DNA of 45,622 bases from Lacticaseibacillus sharpeae JCM 1186 = DSM 20505 (GCF_001436225.1 NZ_AYYO01000012.1:1-45622); one strand, 5' to 3'; positions 18,912 through 28,052 are shown, numbered from the stretch's first letter. Numbers and translations: made by a program. The notes: a model not told the origin generated them from the sequence alone.

Positions 18912-19641
18912 AGAATTATTACGGGTGGAACATCTGAAGAAGGCGTATCAAACCAAGGAAGTACTGCACGACATCAACTTCACCGTGCACAAGGGCGAGG
19001 TCGTTGCGTTGCTCGGTTCATCGGGATCTGGTAAAAGCACGCTGATTCGAACGCTCAACGGACTGGAAGATTACCAGGGCGGTACGTTGACCTTTGCGGG
19101 CAAGCAGGTGCAACCAAGTAAGGCTACCTGGCTCGCATTGCGCCAGCGCATCGGCATGGTGTTCCAGAGTTACGACCTGTTTCCGAACCTGTCCGTGCTG
19201 GACAACATTCTACTGGGGCCACTCAAAGTGCAGCATCAGGAGCGCAAAACGGCGGAAGCTGAAGCGCGTGAACTGCTCGCATCCGTGAACCTGAGTGAAT
19301 ACGCCGACAGCTATCCGCGGCAACTATCTGGGGGACAGAAGCAACGCATCGCCATTGTGCGGGCACTGGCACTGCATCCGGAGATGATGCTGTTCGATGA
19401 AGTCACCGCCTCACTGGATCCAGAGATGGTGCGGGGCGTGCTCGAAATCATGACCAATTTAGCTAAACAAGAGATGACCATGATTGTGGTCACCCACGAA
19501 ATGAATTTTGCCAAGCAAGTCGCTGACCGGGTATTGTTCCTGAGCGACGGCGAGATTCTGGAGGATCGACCGACCGCCGAATTCTTCGCGCATCCGGCAA
19601 CCAAACGTGCGCAGGAGTTCTTGGCCAGCATGGAATTTTAA
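18904..19641 (+). CDS. Polar amino-acid ABC transporter ATPase
   Basis: A 245-residue GlnQ-like ATPase. Walker A is GSSGSGKST, signature LSGGQKQR, Walker B MMLFDEVTASLD, H-loop VVTHEM. Start ATG 18904 is chosen because it gives the canonical N-terminus (MAEELLRVEHLKKAY); the longer frame runs into the permease gene. Confidence 0.95.
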   Translation: MAEELLRVEHLKKAYQTKEVLHDINFTVHKGEVVALLGSSGSGKSTLIRTLNGLEDYQGGTLTFAGKQVQPSKATWLALRQRIGMVFQSYDLFPNLSVLDNILLGPLKVQHQERKTAEAEARELLASVNLSEYADSYPRQLSGGQKQRIAIVRALALHPEMMLFDEVTASLDPEMVRGVLEIMTNLAKQEMTMIVVTHEMNFAKQVADRVLFLSDGEILEDRPTAEFFAHPATKRAQEFLASMEF

Positions 19642-19740
19642 CCGGTTTTGGGCGTGTGCCACTGGCAAGCGGCACACGCAATGTTGAAGATAATGCAGGG
19701 GCACTGGGGCTGCTGCATAAATGAATGGGAGAATTTAATT

Positions 19741-20586
19741 ATGAAGAAGAAGTTTCGCTTGTTGAGTTTGTTGGCTGCTGCTGCGGCCGTGCTGATTTTC
19801 GCTACCGGTTGCGGTAAGAGCAGTTCCTCCACCTCTGGCTCTTCGCAGAGTGCGGCGATTGCCAAGATTAAGAAGTCGGGGAAGATTCGTATTGCCGTGT
19901 TCGGTGACTTGCCACCATATGGCTGGATTAACAAGTCCGGTAAGCGTGTGGGTTACGATTTGGCCCTGGCCCGCAAGATTGCTAAGGACCTGGGGGTGAA
20001 GCCCGTATTTACCCAGGTTAACGCGAATGGCCGGGTGGACGCACTGAAGGCCAACAAGGTTGATCTCGTGCTTGCGAACTTCACCGTGACACCGGAACGC
20101 AAGCAAGTCATTGATTTCGCTAGCCCCTACATGAAGGTCTCTGTCGGGGTTGTCTCCCCGAAGAGCAAGCCCATTACCAAGGTGAGCCAACTGAAGGGCA
20201 AAGACGTTATTGTCACTAAGGGGACGACGGCGGAACAGTACTTCACTGAAAGCCAAAAGAGTGTCTCCCTGCAGAAATACGACAGCAAGACGCAGCAGTT
20301 TAATGCCCTGAAGAACGGCCGGGCGGCAGCACTGGCTGACGACAATTCCTACCTGTTTGCATGGGCGAAGGATAACCCAAATTACACCGTGGGCATTAAG
20401 ACGCTCGGCACACCTTCGACAATCGCACCAGGGGTGAAGAAGGGCAACACTGGCTTGTTGAAGTGGACGAACAAGGAAATCAAGAAGCTGACTAAGGCTG
20501 GTTTCTTCAACAAAGCCTACAAGGAAGAATTGGCCCCATACTTTGGTAAGGACATCAAGGCTTCAGACATTGTGATTACCAAGTAG
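19741..20586 (+). CDS. Polar amino-acid binding lipoprotein
   Basis: A 281-residue family 3 solute-binding lipoprotein. Signal peptide with lipobox ATGC (mature Cys followed by GKSSSS). The fold motifs GDLPPYGWINKSGKRVGYDLALA and NFTVTPERKQVIDFASPY are typical. It resembles the cyst(e)ine/glutamine-type proteins (CjaA/BspA group), so cystine or glutamine are the best guesses. Start ATG 19741 has GGGAGAA upstream. It is the last gene of the operon. Confidence 0.9.
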   Translation: MKKKFRLLSLLAAAAAVLIFATGCGKSSSSTSGSSQSAAIAKIKKSGKIRIAVFGDLPPYGWINKSGKRVGYDLALARKIAKDLGVKPVFTQVNANGRVDALKANKVDLVLANFTVTPERKQVIDFASPYMKVSVGVVSPKSKPITKVSQLKGKDVIVTKGTTAEQYFTESQKSVSLQKYDSKTQQFNALKNGRAAALADDNSYLFAWAKDNPNYTVGIKTLGTPSTIAPGVKKGNTGLLKWTNKEIKKLTKAGFFNKAYKEELAPYFGKDIKASDIVITK

Positions 20587-20604
20587 TTAGTGATAAGTAT
20601 GCAA

Positions 20605-20633
20605 AAGAGATGCGGCGCGCACCTCTTTTTTTG
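20605..20633 (+). terminator. Terminator of the amino-acid ABC operon
   Basis: A 10-bp stem with one mismatch (AAGAGATGCG with CGCACCTCTT), 3-base loop and a seven-T run. Confidence 0.8.
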
Positions 20634-20665
20634 TGCCGCACGCCAAAAAATTTGCCCAAAATGGC

Positions 20666-20689
20666 AAAAGTGAGTTGACACTCACTTTT
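20666..20689. promoter_or_regulatory. Perfect palindromic operator 1 (probable TetR site)
   Basis: Half-sites AAAAGTGAGT-N4-ACTCACTTTT, a perfect 10-bp inverted repeat covering the -35 box of the exporter promoter. The sequence recurs at 20717-20740. Confidence 0.85.
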
Positions 20690-20703
20690 ATCGACTGTAT
20701 ATT
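20675..20703 (+). promoter_or_regulatory. Promoter of the ABC-2 exporter/TetR unit
   Basis: -35 TTGACA (20675-20680), 17-base spacer, -10 TATATT (20698-20703). The -35 lies inside operator 1; operator 2 lies just downstream of the expected start. Confidence 0.85.
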
Positions 20704-20716
20704 ATTGACGTACCCA

Positions 20717-20740
20717 AAAAGTGAGTGGCTACTCACTTTT
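20717..20740. promoter_or_regulatory. Perfect palindromic operator 2 (probable TetR site)
   Basis: The same half-sites, AAAAGTGAGT-N4-ACTCACTTTT, differing from operator 1 only in the spacer. Centres are 51 bp apart, about five helical turns, so two dimers would sit on the same face. Confidence 0.85.
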
Positions 20741-20813
20741 GTTTTGGCAGCATGCGCCTAAAAAAATCACCACTTGGTCCCGACTGACCGAGTGCAATCA
20801 GGAAGTGTGAATT

Positions 20814-21536
20814 ATGGCTGAACCATTAATTGAAATGAAGGACCTCGTCAAGAAGTTCGGGAACCAGACCGTGCTCAAGGGGGTCAACCTGGCAGTTTAC
20901 CCCGGCCAAATCGTTGGCCTTATCGGACCATCTGGGGCCGGCAAATCGACCGTGATTAAGACCGCGCTCGGGATGGAAGTTGCGGACGGCGGGGACGCCC
21001 GCGTACTGCAGACCAAGATGCCGAACCGTGAACTGCTCGGCCGGATTGGCTACATGGCGCAGGACGACGCGCTGTACGAGTCCATGACCGGGAGTGAGAA
21101 CCTGACGTTTTTCGGTAAGATGAAGGGTGTGGACAAGCACAGTTTGCCCGCAGCCATCACGCACGTGGCCAGCGTCGTGGATCTGAATGAAGACCTGAAC
21201 AAGCGTGTTTCCGGCTACTCCGGGGGGATGAAGCGGCGTTTGTCACTTGCCATTGCGCTACTCGGCAACCCCGAACTGCTGATTCTGGACGAACCGACAG
21301 TTGGGATTGATCCCGCACTGCGGCGCCAAATTTGGGCGGAACTTGCCCGGGTTCGTGAAGACGGGCGTGGTGTGCTGATTACGACCCACGTGATGGATGA
21401 AGCCGAATTGACCGATAAGGTGGCACTGCTGCTGGACGGCAAAATCATGGCATTCGACGAACCAGTTGTTTTGAAGACGGAATACAAGGTGGACACAATT
21501 GAAGATGTCTTCTTGAAGGCTGAGGGGGTGGAATAA
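20814..21536 (+). CDS. ABC-2 type exporter ATPase
   Basis: A 240-residue ATPase of the drug/lipid exporter class (DrrA/YhfQ-like). Walker A GPSGAGKST, signature SGYSGGMKRRLS, Walker B LLILDEPTVGID, H-loop ITTHVMDEAE. It ends one base before the permease start. With the permease it should form a homodimeric or heterodimeric half-transporter. Confidence 0.93.
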   Translation: MAEPLIEMKDLVKKFGNQTVLKGVNLAVYPGQIVGLIGPSGAGKSTVIKTALGMEVADGGDARVLQTKMPNRELLGRIGYMAQDDALYESMTGSENLTFFGKMKGVDKHSLPAAITHVASVVDLNEDLNKRVSGYSGGMKRRLSLAIALLGNPELLILDEPTVGIDPALRRQIWAELARVREDGRGVLITTHVMDEAELTDKVALLLDGKIMAFDEPVVLKTEYKVDTIEDVFLKAEGVE

Positions 21537-22742
21537 ATGCGGACATGGGCAATTGCTAAGCGGGTTGTCACCGAACTTCTGCGGGATAAGCGCACACTGG
21601 CACTGATGTTTGTGGCACCAATTTTGATTTTGTTCTTGATGAAGCTTATTTTCGCCGCTAATTCCACGACGAACGTGAACATCGCGACGGTTGGTGTACC
21701 AAGTAATGTGCGTACCGAACTGAACGACGTCAAGCACGTTGCGGTCACGCGTGAGGGCAACCTCCAGAGCGCGAAGAAGGAAATGAAGAACCAGAGTGTG
21801 GACGCAATCATCCACAAGACGGGTGATAATAAGTACACCGTCACGTACGCGAACACCGACGCCACCAAGACGACGATGACCAAGGCGGCATTCAAGGCAG
21901 CACTGGCGGCGACCGGTGTGCAGCAGATGAAGACGACCGTGAAGAAACTTAGCGGCGCCGTTACCAAGCTGACCGCGACGGTAACCAAGCTTTCCGCCGC
22001 CCAGGCAGCAGCACAGGCGAAGGCGACCGGGCAGGCACCAGCAGCTGCAAGCACCACGACGGCCAAGGCCAAGACGGTCACCATCAAGAAGGCTGCGCAG
22101 ACCAAAATCACCAACAAGTACGATTACGGGGACAAGGACACTGGGTTCTTCGACAAAATCGTGCCGATCCTCATGGGTTTCTTCGTGTTCTTCTTCGTCT
22201 TCCTGATTTCCGGGATGGCACTGCTGAAGGAGCGCACCACCGGGACGCTCGACCGCTTGCTGGCAACACCCGTTAAGCGCAGCGAGATTGTCTTCGGCTA
22301 CATGCTCAGTTACGGGTTGCTGGCGGTCGTGCAGACCATCATCATCGTCCTCGTCACGGTTTACCTGCTCGGCGTGGAAATCACGGGGAGTTTGGCCGCG
22401 GTCATGCTCATCAACCTGTTACTCGCACTCGTGGCGCTGGCCTTCGGGATTCTGATGTCCACGTTCGCGCGGTCTGAGTTCCAGATGATGCAGTTCATTC
22501 CCGTCATCGTGATTCCGCAAGTCTTCTTCTCCGGGATTATTCCGCTCGACTCCATGGCGGATTGGGTGCAGAAGATTGCCTACATTTTGCCGCTGAAGTA
22601 CGCCGGCGACGCGATGACCAAGGTCATTATGTACGGGCAGGGCATCACCAGTCTCGGCTTTGACCTCGGCATCCTGCTACTGTTCCTGGTGGTATTGACA
22701 TTGCTGAACGTCCGGGGGCTGCGGCGGTACCGGAAAGTCTGA
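21537..22742 (+). CDS. ABC-2 type exporter permease
   Basis: A 401-residue permease: one N-terminal membrane segment (MFVAPILILFLMKLIF), a roughly 180-residue extracytoplasmic region rich in Lys, Thr and Ala with a predicted helical stretch, then five C-terminal membrane segments with the family motif KERTTGTLDRLLATPVKRSEI. Probably exports a toxic or lipidic compound. Likely co-transcribed with the ATPase and perhaps the TetR gene. Confidence 0.92.
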   Translation: MRTWAIAKRVVTELLRDKRTLALMFVAPILILFLMKLIFAANSTTNVNIATVGVPSNVRTELNDVKHVAVTREGNLQSAKKEMKNQSVDAIIHKTGDNKYTVTYANTDATKTTMTKAAFKAALAATGVQQMKTTVKKLSGAVTKLTATVTKLSAAQAAAQAKATGQAPAAASTTTAKAKTVTIKKAAQTKITNKYDYGDKDTGFFDKIVPILMGFFVFFFVFLISGMALLKERTTGTLDRLLATPVKRSEIVFGYMLSYGLLAVVQTIIIVLVTVYLLGVEITGSLAAVMLINLLLALVALAFGILMSTFARSEFQMMQFIPVIVIPQVFFSGIIPLDSMADWVQKIAYILPLKYAGDAMTKVIMYGQGITSLGFDLGILLLFLVVLTLLNVRGLRRYRKV

Positions 22743-22852
22743 TCCGGCCCAGCTTTTGCACGGCAAATAGCATATAATATTCTCTTGTAGTCTAAACCAC
22801 ACCCTGATGCACAGCACTGCATTGGGGCATTGGTGTCTAAGTGGAGGTAATG

Positions 22853-23506
22853 ATGGCAAAACCGACAACAGTTAACGAATTCTTCGTGCAATCACTTGCG
22901 ACGGACAACACACTGACGGTCAAGCAGCAACAGATAATCCTCGCGGCCGTCGAGCTGTTTGCCGCCAAGGGCTTTGATCACACCACCACCAGCGACATCG
23001 CCACCAAAGCGGGCGTGGCAGAGGGCACTGTGTACAAGCGGTACAAGACCAAGCGCGATATTCTGGAAGAAATTATGCGCCGCTTCGTTCGCGACGTTGT
23101 GCCCCAGGCGGCTCACGAATTCGTCAACGATGAGTGGACGAATTCGCACGGCGGTCTGCATCAATTCTTGGTCGAGCTGATTGGCAACCGGGTGGACTTC
23201 ATCGTGGCCAACTTCCCGTTCATCAAGATTATGGCCAGTGAAGCATTGAGTAACGCGGAGATGCGGAACCAGGTGCTGAGTAAAATTGGCGTGCAAGCAA
23301 TGGGGGCAATCTTGCCCCACCTGCAGGAGCTGCGCAAGCAAAAGCAGATTGTCGACTGGCCGGATGATATGCTCATTCAATTCGTGGTCGCGACGATGAT
23401 TTCCCTCGCCCTGCGCCTGATTGTGGATTTACCGGTTGCCGATATCGAGCAGCAAAAAACATACATGGTCAGTTTCCTCGAACGGGGATTGGCGGTGCAG
23501 AAGTAA
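22853..23506 (+). CDS. TetR/AcrR family repressor
   Basis: A 217-residue regulator. The N-terminal HTH reads IILAAVELFAAKGFDHTTTSDIATKAGVAEGTVYKRYKTK in family style, followed by a helical ligand domain. Start at the second of two ATGs, giving a 5-base gap after GTGGAGGT. It is 100 bases downstream of the exporter genes and very likely represses them through the two palindromes near 20.7 kb. No such palindrome lies directly upstream of its own start. Confidence 0.9.
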   Translation: MAKPTTVNEFFVQSLATDNTLTVKQQQIILAAVELFAAKGFDHTTTSDIATKAGVAEGTVYKRYKTKRDILEEIMRRFVRDVVPQAAHEFVNDEWTNSHGGLHQFLVELIGNRVDFIVANFPFIKIMASEALSNAEMRNQVLSKIGVQAMGAILPHLQELRKQKQIVDWPDDMLIQFVVATMISLALRLIVDLPVADIEQQKTYMVSFLERGLAVQK

Positions 23507-23513
23507 CCTTGGC

Positions 23514-23549
23514 GGGGGCCAGCAGCAATATCTGCTGGCCCCCGTTTTT
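23514..23549 (+). terminator. Terminator after tetR
   Basis: An 11-bp GC-rich stem (GGGGGCCAGCA with TGCTGGCCCCC) and a T-run. Confidence 0.92.
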
Positions 23550-23692
23550 GGTGTACAAACAGTTTTTGCAACCCTGACACCCACAATTTGTAGTGGGATG
23601 TCAAGCAGTCGCCACAACATCTGGGAAACATTATTCGACAAATTTTTTTATTTTAGCCGAAACACGGTGACATCTTGCTTTTGTTACCCTCA

Positions 23693-23708
23693 CCACAACA
23701 GTTAGTGT
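23693..23708. promoter_or_regulatory. NrdR box-like site 1
   Basis: CCACAACAGTTAGTGT keeps the outer bases of the NrdR box (ACACAATATATTGTGT type) but has a weaker centre. It starts exactly 42 bp before the second site. Confidence 0.5.
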
Positions 23709-23734
23709 TTTTGTTCCACAAATTGCCAGTTTTT

Positions 23735-23750
23735 CCACAATATATGGTGT
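23735..23750. promoter_or_regulatory. NrdR box-like site 2
   Basis: CCACAATATATGGTGT is close to the NrdR consensus and lies 63 bases before the RNR start, as expected for nrd genes. Confidence 0.7.
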
Positions 23751-23812
23751 ATCTTTGATTGTGCATTACAGATTTGGTTTGTGACCAAATCCAATTTAGG
23801 AGGTACATATTG

Positions 23813-26062
23813 ATGGCAACTGAAACCGCCGTTCGCGTTAGCTTAACTGATGATTTTGTGCAAAGCGTCGTCGACACCGTCAAACCCCACTGGGGGGAAC
23901 TCGGCTGGGTGACCTACAAGCGGACTTATGCGCGCTGGGTCGAGAACCTGGGCCGCACCGAGAACTGGGACGAGACCGTCCGCCGCGTGGTTGAAGGCAA
24001 CATTAACCTTGATCCCCGGTTGCACGCAGACGAGGTTGATCCCGATGTGTACGCCGAGCTGACCGACGAAGCACAGCAACTTTTCAAGCTTGTCTACGGG
24101 CTCGCGGCAACTCCTAGTGGCCGTAACCTCTGGATTTCGGGTAGTGATTATCAGAAGCGTAACGGGGACGCCCTGAACAACTGCTGGTTCGTCGCGATTC
24201 GGCCCCAAGCATACGGACACAGTCACATCGTGCCGGAATATCTGGATGAGCAGACCGTGGCGCCATCCATGCCGTTTTCCTTCATGTTCGACCAGCTCAT
24301 GAAGGGCGGCGGGGTCGGATTCTCCGTTGCCCCGGAGAACGTGCAGCAGATGCCCGTAGTGGACCAGCGGATTGATTTGGCCGTCATTATCGACAAAAGC
24401 AGCAAGGCCTACGATGAATCAATCGCGTCGGGGGCCGTGGACAAGGACGCCTGGCTGGCGGCGAACAACATTGATGACGCCATCAGCTACCGTCTGCCGG
24501 ATACGCGCGAAGGCTGGGTCATTGCGAACGCCTACCTGATCGACAGCCACTTCAAGGGGACCAACCCTAGTGGCAAGACCACGCTCGTCTTGGATATCAG
24601 CGACATCCGGGCCCGTGGTGCGAAGATTCATGGCTTCGGCGGGACGGCTTCCGGCCCGGCGCCACTGGTGGAGATGCTCGGTGACATCAACGCGGTCTTG
24701 AACGACGCGGTGGGCAGCACGCTGACCTCCGTGGACGCAACCGACATGGGCAACCTGATTGGCAAGACCGTCGTTGCTGGGAATGTCCGCCGGTCCGCCG
24801 AAATCGCACTGGGCGGTGCAACCGATTCCGCCTTCATCACGATGAAGCAGGACAAGGACAAGCTGTATCACCACCGCTGGGCGTCCAACAACAGTGTCCT
24901 GGTTGATAGTAACTTCACTGGTTACGATGAAGTGGCGGCCGCGATTGCCCAAAATGGGGAACCCGGGATGGTCAATCTGGAGCTCGCCCGGAACTATGGG
25001 CGCATGGCCGATGGGCGTCAGGAAGGTATCGATGGCGCGGTTGAAGGCACGAACCCTTGTGGCGAAATCTCGCTGGCTAACGGTGAACCGTGCAACTTGT
25101 TTGAAGTTTTCCCCGTAATTGCCGAGCAGCAGGGCTGGGACTTGAACGTCGCCTTCCGCATTGCGGCACGCTATACCAAGCGGGTCACCTTTAGCAAGTA
25201 CGACTGGGAAGTTTCCCGGAACGTGATTGCGCAGAACCGGCGCATTGGGGTCTCCATGTCCGGGATTCAGGACTGGATTCTATCGCGCTTTGGCCACCGG
25301 GTTGTGACCGGCTATGAAGACGCAACGGACCCCGCAACGGGAGTGGCCATTAAAAAGCCAATTTATGACCAGGACGCAGTGCGTGAATTCGATGCCCTGT
25401 ACAAGGGCGTCGTGGCGGCGGACAAAGAATACTCGGCGGAATTGCACTGCAACGAATCCATCAAGCACACGACGGTTAAGCCATCCGGGACGGTGTCCAA
25501 GCTGGCCGGCGTGTCTGAGGGGATGCACTTCCACTACAGCAACTACCTGATTCAGCGGATTCGGTTCCAGGAGAGCGACCCAGTGCTCGATGCGCTCAAG
25601 GCGTGTGGTTACAATATTGAACCAGATATTTACAGCCAAAACACCATGTGCGTGGAGTTCCCAGTGCGGGCGGCCCACGCAGACAATCCCGACTTCGCCT
25701 CCGCTGGCAACGTCAGCATCGCCGAACAGTTCGCGACGCAGGCATTCTTGCAGACATACTGGGCGGATAACTCGGTTTCCTGCACGGTCACGTTCCAGCC
25801 GGATACCGAAAAAGGCCAGATTGCCCCGCTGCTCAACCAGTACCGCAACGTAATCAAGTCCACGTCACTTTTGCCGTACAGTGGTGCGGGCTACCAGCAG
25901 GCACCTAAGGAACCGTTCAGCAAGGAAGATTACCAGAAGATGCGCGCTCAATTGCACGGCAACGTGGCGGCGAAGTTCAACGAGCTACACCCAGCCGACG
26001 TGAAGGATCTGGAACTAGTTGACCAGACCGACTGTGAATCTGGGGCGTGCCCGGTTAAGTAG
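23813..26062 (+). CDS. nrdJ: Class II adenosylcobalamin-dependent ribonucleoside triphosphate reductase
   Basis: A 749-residue monomeric B12-dependent RNR of the L. leichmannii RTPR type, reducing NTPs to dNTPs. The five functional cysteines can be placed: Cys124 (NNCWF) and Cys427 (EPCNLF) as the active-site pair, Cys416 in NPCGEISL as the thiyl radical, and Cys741/Cys746 in the C-terminal CESGACPVK tail that shuttles electrons. Their spacing matches the known enzyme closely. Start ATG 23813 has AGGAGGT upstream; a longer start at 23759 has none. Requires adenosylcobalamin, which links it to the ECF system at 31.7-37.7 kb. Confidence 0.96.
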   Translation: MATETAVRVSLTDDFVQSVVDTVKPHWGELGWVTYKRTYARWVENLGRTENWDETVRRVVEGNINLDPRLHADEVDPDVYAELTDEAQQLFKLVYGLAATPSGRNLWISGSDYQKRNGDALNNCWFVAIRPQAYGHSHIVPEYLDEQTVAPSMPFSFMFDQLMKGGGVGFSVAPENVQQMPVVDQRIDLAVIIDKSSKAYDESIASGAVDKDAWLAANNIDDAISYRLPDTREGWVIANAYLIDSHFKGTNPSGKTTLVLDISDIRARGAKIHGFGGTASGPAPLVEMLGDINAVLNDAVGSTLTSVDATDMGNLIGKTVVAGNVRRSAEIALGGATDSAFITMKQDKDKLYHHRWASNNSVLVDSNFTGYDEVAAAIAQNGEPGMVNLELARNYGRMADGRQEGIDGAVEGTNPCGEISLANGEPCNLFEVFPVIAEQQGWDLNVAFRIAARYTKRVTFSKYDWEVSRNVIAQNRRIGVSMSGIQDWILSRFGHRVVTGYEDATDPATGVAIKKPIYDQDAVREFDALYKGVVAADKEYSAELHCNESIKHTTVKPSGTVSKLAGVSEGMHFHYSNYLIQRIRFQESDPVLDALKACGYNIEPDIYSQNTMCVEFPVRAAHADNPDFASAGNVSIAEQFATQAFLQTYWADNSVSCTVTFQPDTEKGQIAPLLNQYRNVIKSTSLLPYSGAGYQQAPKEPFSKEDYQKMRAQLHGNVAAKFNELHPADVKDLELVDQTDCESGACPVK

Positions 26063-26117
26063 CTTGATGTGTTTGAAGGTGCATACGCATTTGCACATAT
26101 AACATTTTATTTCTAAA

Positions 26118-26154
26118 CAAAGGCAATCTTGACGTTCGTCAAGGTTGCCTTTTC
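26118..26154 (+). terminator. Terminator of the RNR gene, with an FNR-type box in the stem
   Basis: A near-perfect stem (AAGGCAA then CTTGAC with GTCAAG then TTGCCTT), loop GTTC, T4 tail. The apical part is the palindrome TTGAC-N4-GTCAA, which also fits an FNR/FLP box. Confidence 0.85.
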
Positions 26155-26170
26155 CATTCCCAGTTATGCT
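26129..26170 (+). promoter_or_regulatory. FLP/FNR-type box plus -10 for the P1B ATPase gene
   Basis: Box TTGAC-GTTC-GTCAA at 26129-26142; -10 TATGCT at 26165-26170. The box centre to the expected start is 41.5 bases, the class II activator position. The same geometry recurs at 28073-28114. Confidence 0.65.
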
Positions 26171-26204
26171 TGGTACATCAGTTAAGCAATGGGAGGATAC
26201 AGAG

Positions 26205-28052
26205 ATGAAACTCAATTTATGGTTCAACCAGCACAAACAGCTGCTGGCAGGCACAGTCGGCGGCCTGGTATTACTCAGCTGGCTCATCGGGTTCTTGAAG
26301 TTCGACACCGCGGCCCTAGTCGTGATGTATGTCGGTGGGGTAATTGGCACCGTGCCGATTGCTTCCCGCGCATGGAGTGCACTGCGGAACAAGACCATCA
26401 GTATTGAATTACTGGTGACCATCGCCTGCATCGGGGCATTAGGGATTGGCGAACCGAACGAAGCCGCCATCGTGACGTTCCTGTTCCTGTTCGGGGACGT
26501 GCTCGAAGAACGGACGCTGGCGAAGACGCGGTCAGCCGTCAAGGATCTGACCGAGATGGCCCCACAACAGGCCGATGTGCTGCAGCCAGATGGCACGCTT
26601 GAAGCCACCGACATTGATGACATCGACGAAGGCATGCAGGTTGTTGTGCGTCCTGGGGGGCAGGTGCCCGTTGACGGGATTGTGGTTGCGGGGACCGGGG
26701 ACACACTGGAAGCGGTCATCACGGGGGAAGCTAAGCCCGTGGCTAAGGTCAAAGGCGATGAGGTCTTTGCCGGCACCACGCTTGATTCCGGCACCCTGAC
26801 CATCGAAACCACGGCGGCCGGGGATGACACCACGTTCGGCCAAATCGTTGAATTGGTGGAAGAAGCCCAAGACGCGCAGGCGCCAGTCGCACGGTTCATT
26901 GATAAATTTGCGAAGTATTACACGCCCGCCGTGCTGGTGATTGCGATTATCGTGGGTCTGGTCAGCCGTGACATTAGCCTGGCCATCACCATGCTCGTGC
27001 TTGGCTGCCCTGGGGCCCTCGTCATTGGGGCGCCAGTTGCGAACGTGGCCGGGATTGGCCGCGCTGCTTCAAGCGGGATTCTGTTCAAAGGTGGCGCCAC
27101 CGTTGCCAGCCTGGCCAAGGCGGACACGCTGATGCTCGATAAGACCGGGACCATTACGACCGGGAAGATGGCGGTGCACAGTGTTGCGGCCTTTAACGGG
27201 ACTGCAAATGACGCACTTGGGACCTTGGCAGCGATTGAAGCGGGGAGTGTCCACCCCCTCGCGAAGGCAATTGTGCAGTACGCTGCTGACAAAGGCGCAG
27301 CGGAAACTAGTGTGCCCGACATGGAAACCATCAAGGGTCGCGGCCTTGCGAGTGCGGACGGGCAGTACCTGGTCGGGAACGCCCGGCTGCTGACCGAACA
27401 CGACGTAGCGATTAGTGCGGACGTGACGGCGGCGGTCTCTGCAGCCCAGGAAGCAGGCGACTCAGTGGTCATCCTGGCTGATCATGGGGTTGTGCGCCTG
27501 GTCGTTGGGGTGAATGATATTGTGCGGCCTGACGCTGCAGCAGGGCTGGCGGCCCTGAAGCGCGCCGGTGTCAAGAAGATTGTGATGCTAACGGGGGACA
27601 ACCGCACGGCGGCAGAACGCATTGCGGCCGACCTGCCAATTGATGAAGTACAAGCTGAACTGCTGCCCGCCGAAAAGGTGGAAGCAGTGAAGAAGGCCCA
27701 GGCTGCTGGAGCTCAAGTTGCCTTTGTCGGTGACGGTATTAACGACGCGCCCGCGCTGGCCACAGCCGACATCGGCGTCGGTATGGGTGGCGGGACCGCC
27801 GTTGCCCTGGATACCGCGGATGTAGTGCTGGTCCGGCCACAGTTTGAAACACTCAGTCAGGCAGTTAGCCTGGCCCGTGGTACCACGAGTGTCACCATGC
27901 AGAACATTATCATCGCGGTCGGCACGGTGGTCCTGCTACTCCTCGGCCTGCTCGTGGGCATTGTCCACATGGGTAGCGGGATGTTCGTCCACGAAGCATC
28001 CATCCTGCTCGTCATCGGCAACGCAATGCGGCTGCTGAAGCGCAGAGCCTAA
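26205..28052 (+). CDS. P1B-type metal ATPase with unusual CPG motif
   Basis: A 615-residue metal pump if started at ATG 26205 (AGGATACAGAG upstream; the longer frame lacks an RBS). No N-terminal HMA domain. It has ITGEAKPV, the TM4 motif LGCPGALVIG, DKTGTITTG, an SVHPLA locus, MLTGDNR and GDGINDAPAL. The last helix reads FVHEASILLVIGNAMRLL, near the HEG-type signature of P1B-4 (cobalt/iron) pumps. CPG instead of CPC or SPC makes the ion uncertain: iron, cobalt, copper or heme-linked export are possible. It is the first gene of the FLP cluster, with the chaperone and Dps-like genes downstream. Confidence 0.88.
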   Translation: MKLNLWFNQHKQLLAGTVGGLVLLSWLIGFLKFDTAALVVMYVGGVIGTVPIASRAWSALRNKTISIELLVTIACIGALGIGEPNEAAIVTFLFLFGDVLEERTLAKTRSAVKDLTEMAPQQADVLQPDGTLEATDIDDIDEGMQVVVRPGGQVPVDGIVVAGTGDTLEAVITGEAKPVAKVKGDEVFAGTTLDSGTLTIETTAAGDDTTFGQIVELVEEAQDAQAPVARFIDKFAKYYTPAVLVIAIIVGLVSRDISLAITMLVLGCPGALVIGAPVANVAGIGRAASSGILFKGGATVASLAKADTLMLDKTGTITTGKMAVHSVAAFNGTANDALGTLAAIEAGSVHPLAKAIVQYAADKGAAETSVPDMETIKGRGLASADGQYLVGNARLLTEHDVAISADVTAAVSAAQEAGDSVVILADHGVVRLVVGVNDIVRPDAAAGLAALKRAGVKKIVMLTGDNRTAAERIAADLPIDEVQAELLPAEKVEAVKKAQAAGAQVAFVGDGINDAPALATADIGVGMGGGTAVALDTADVVLVRPQFETLSQAVSLARGTTSVTMQNIIIAVGTVVLLLLGLLVGIVHMGSGMFVHEASILLVIGNAMRLLKRRA

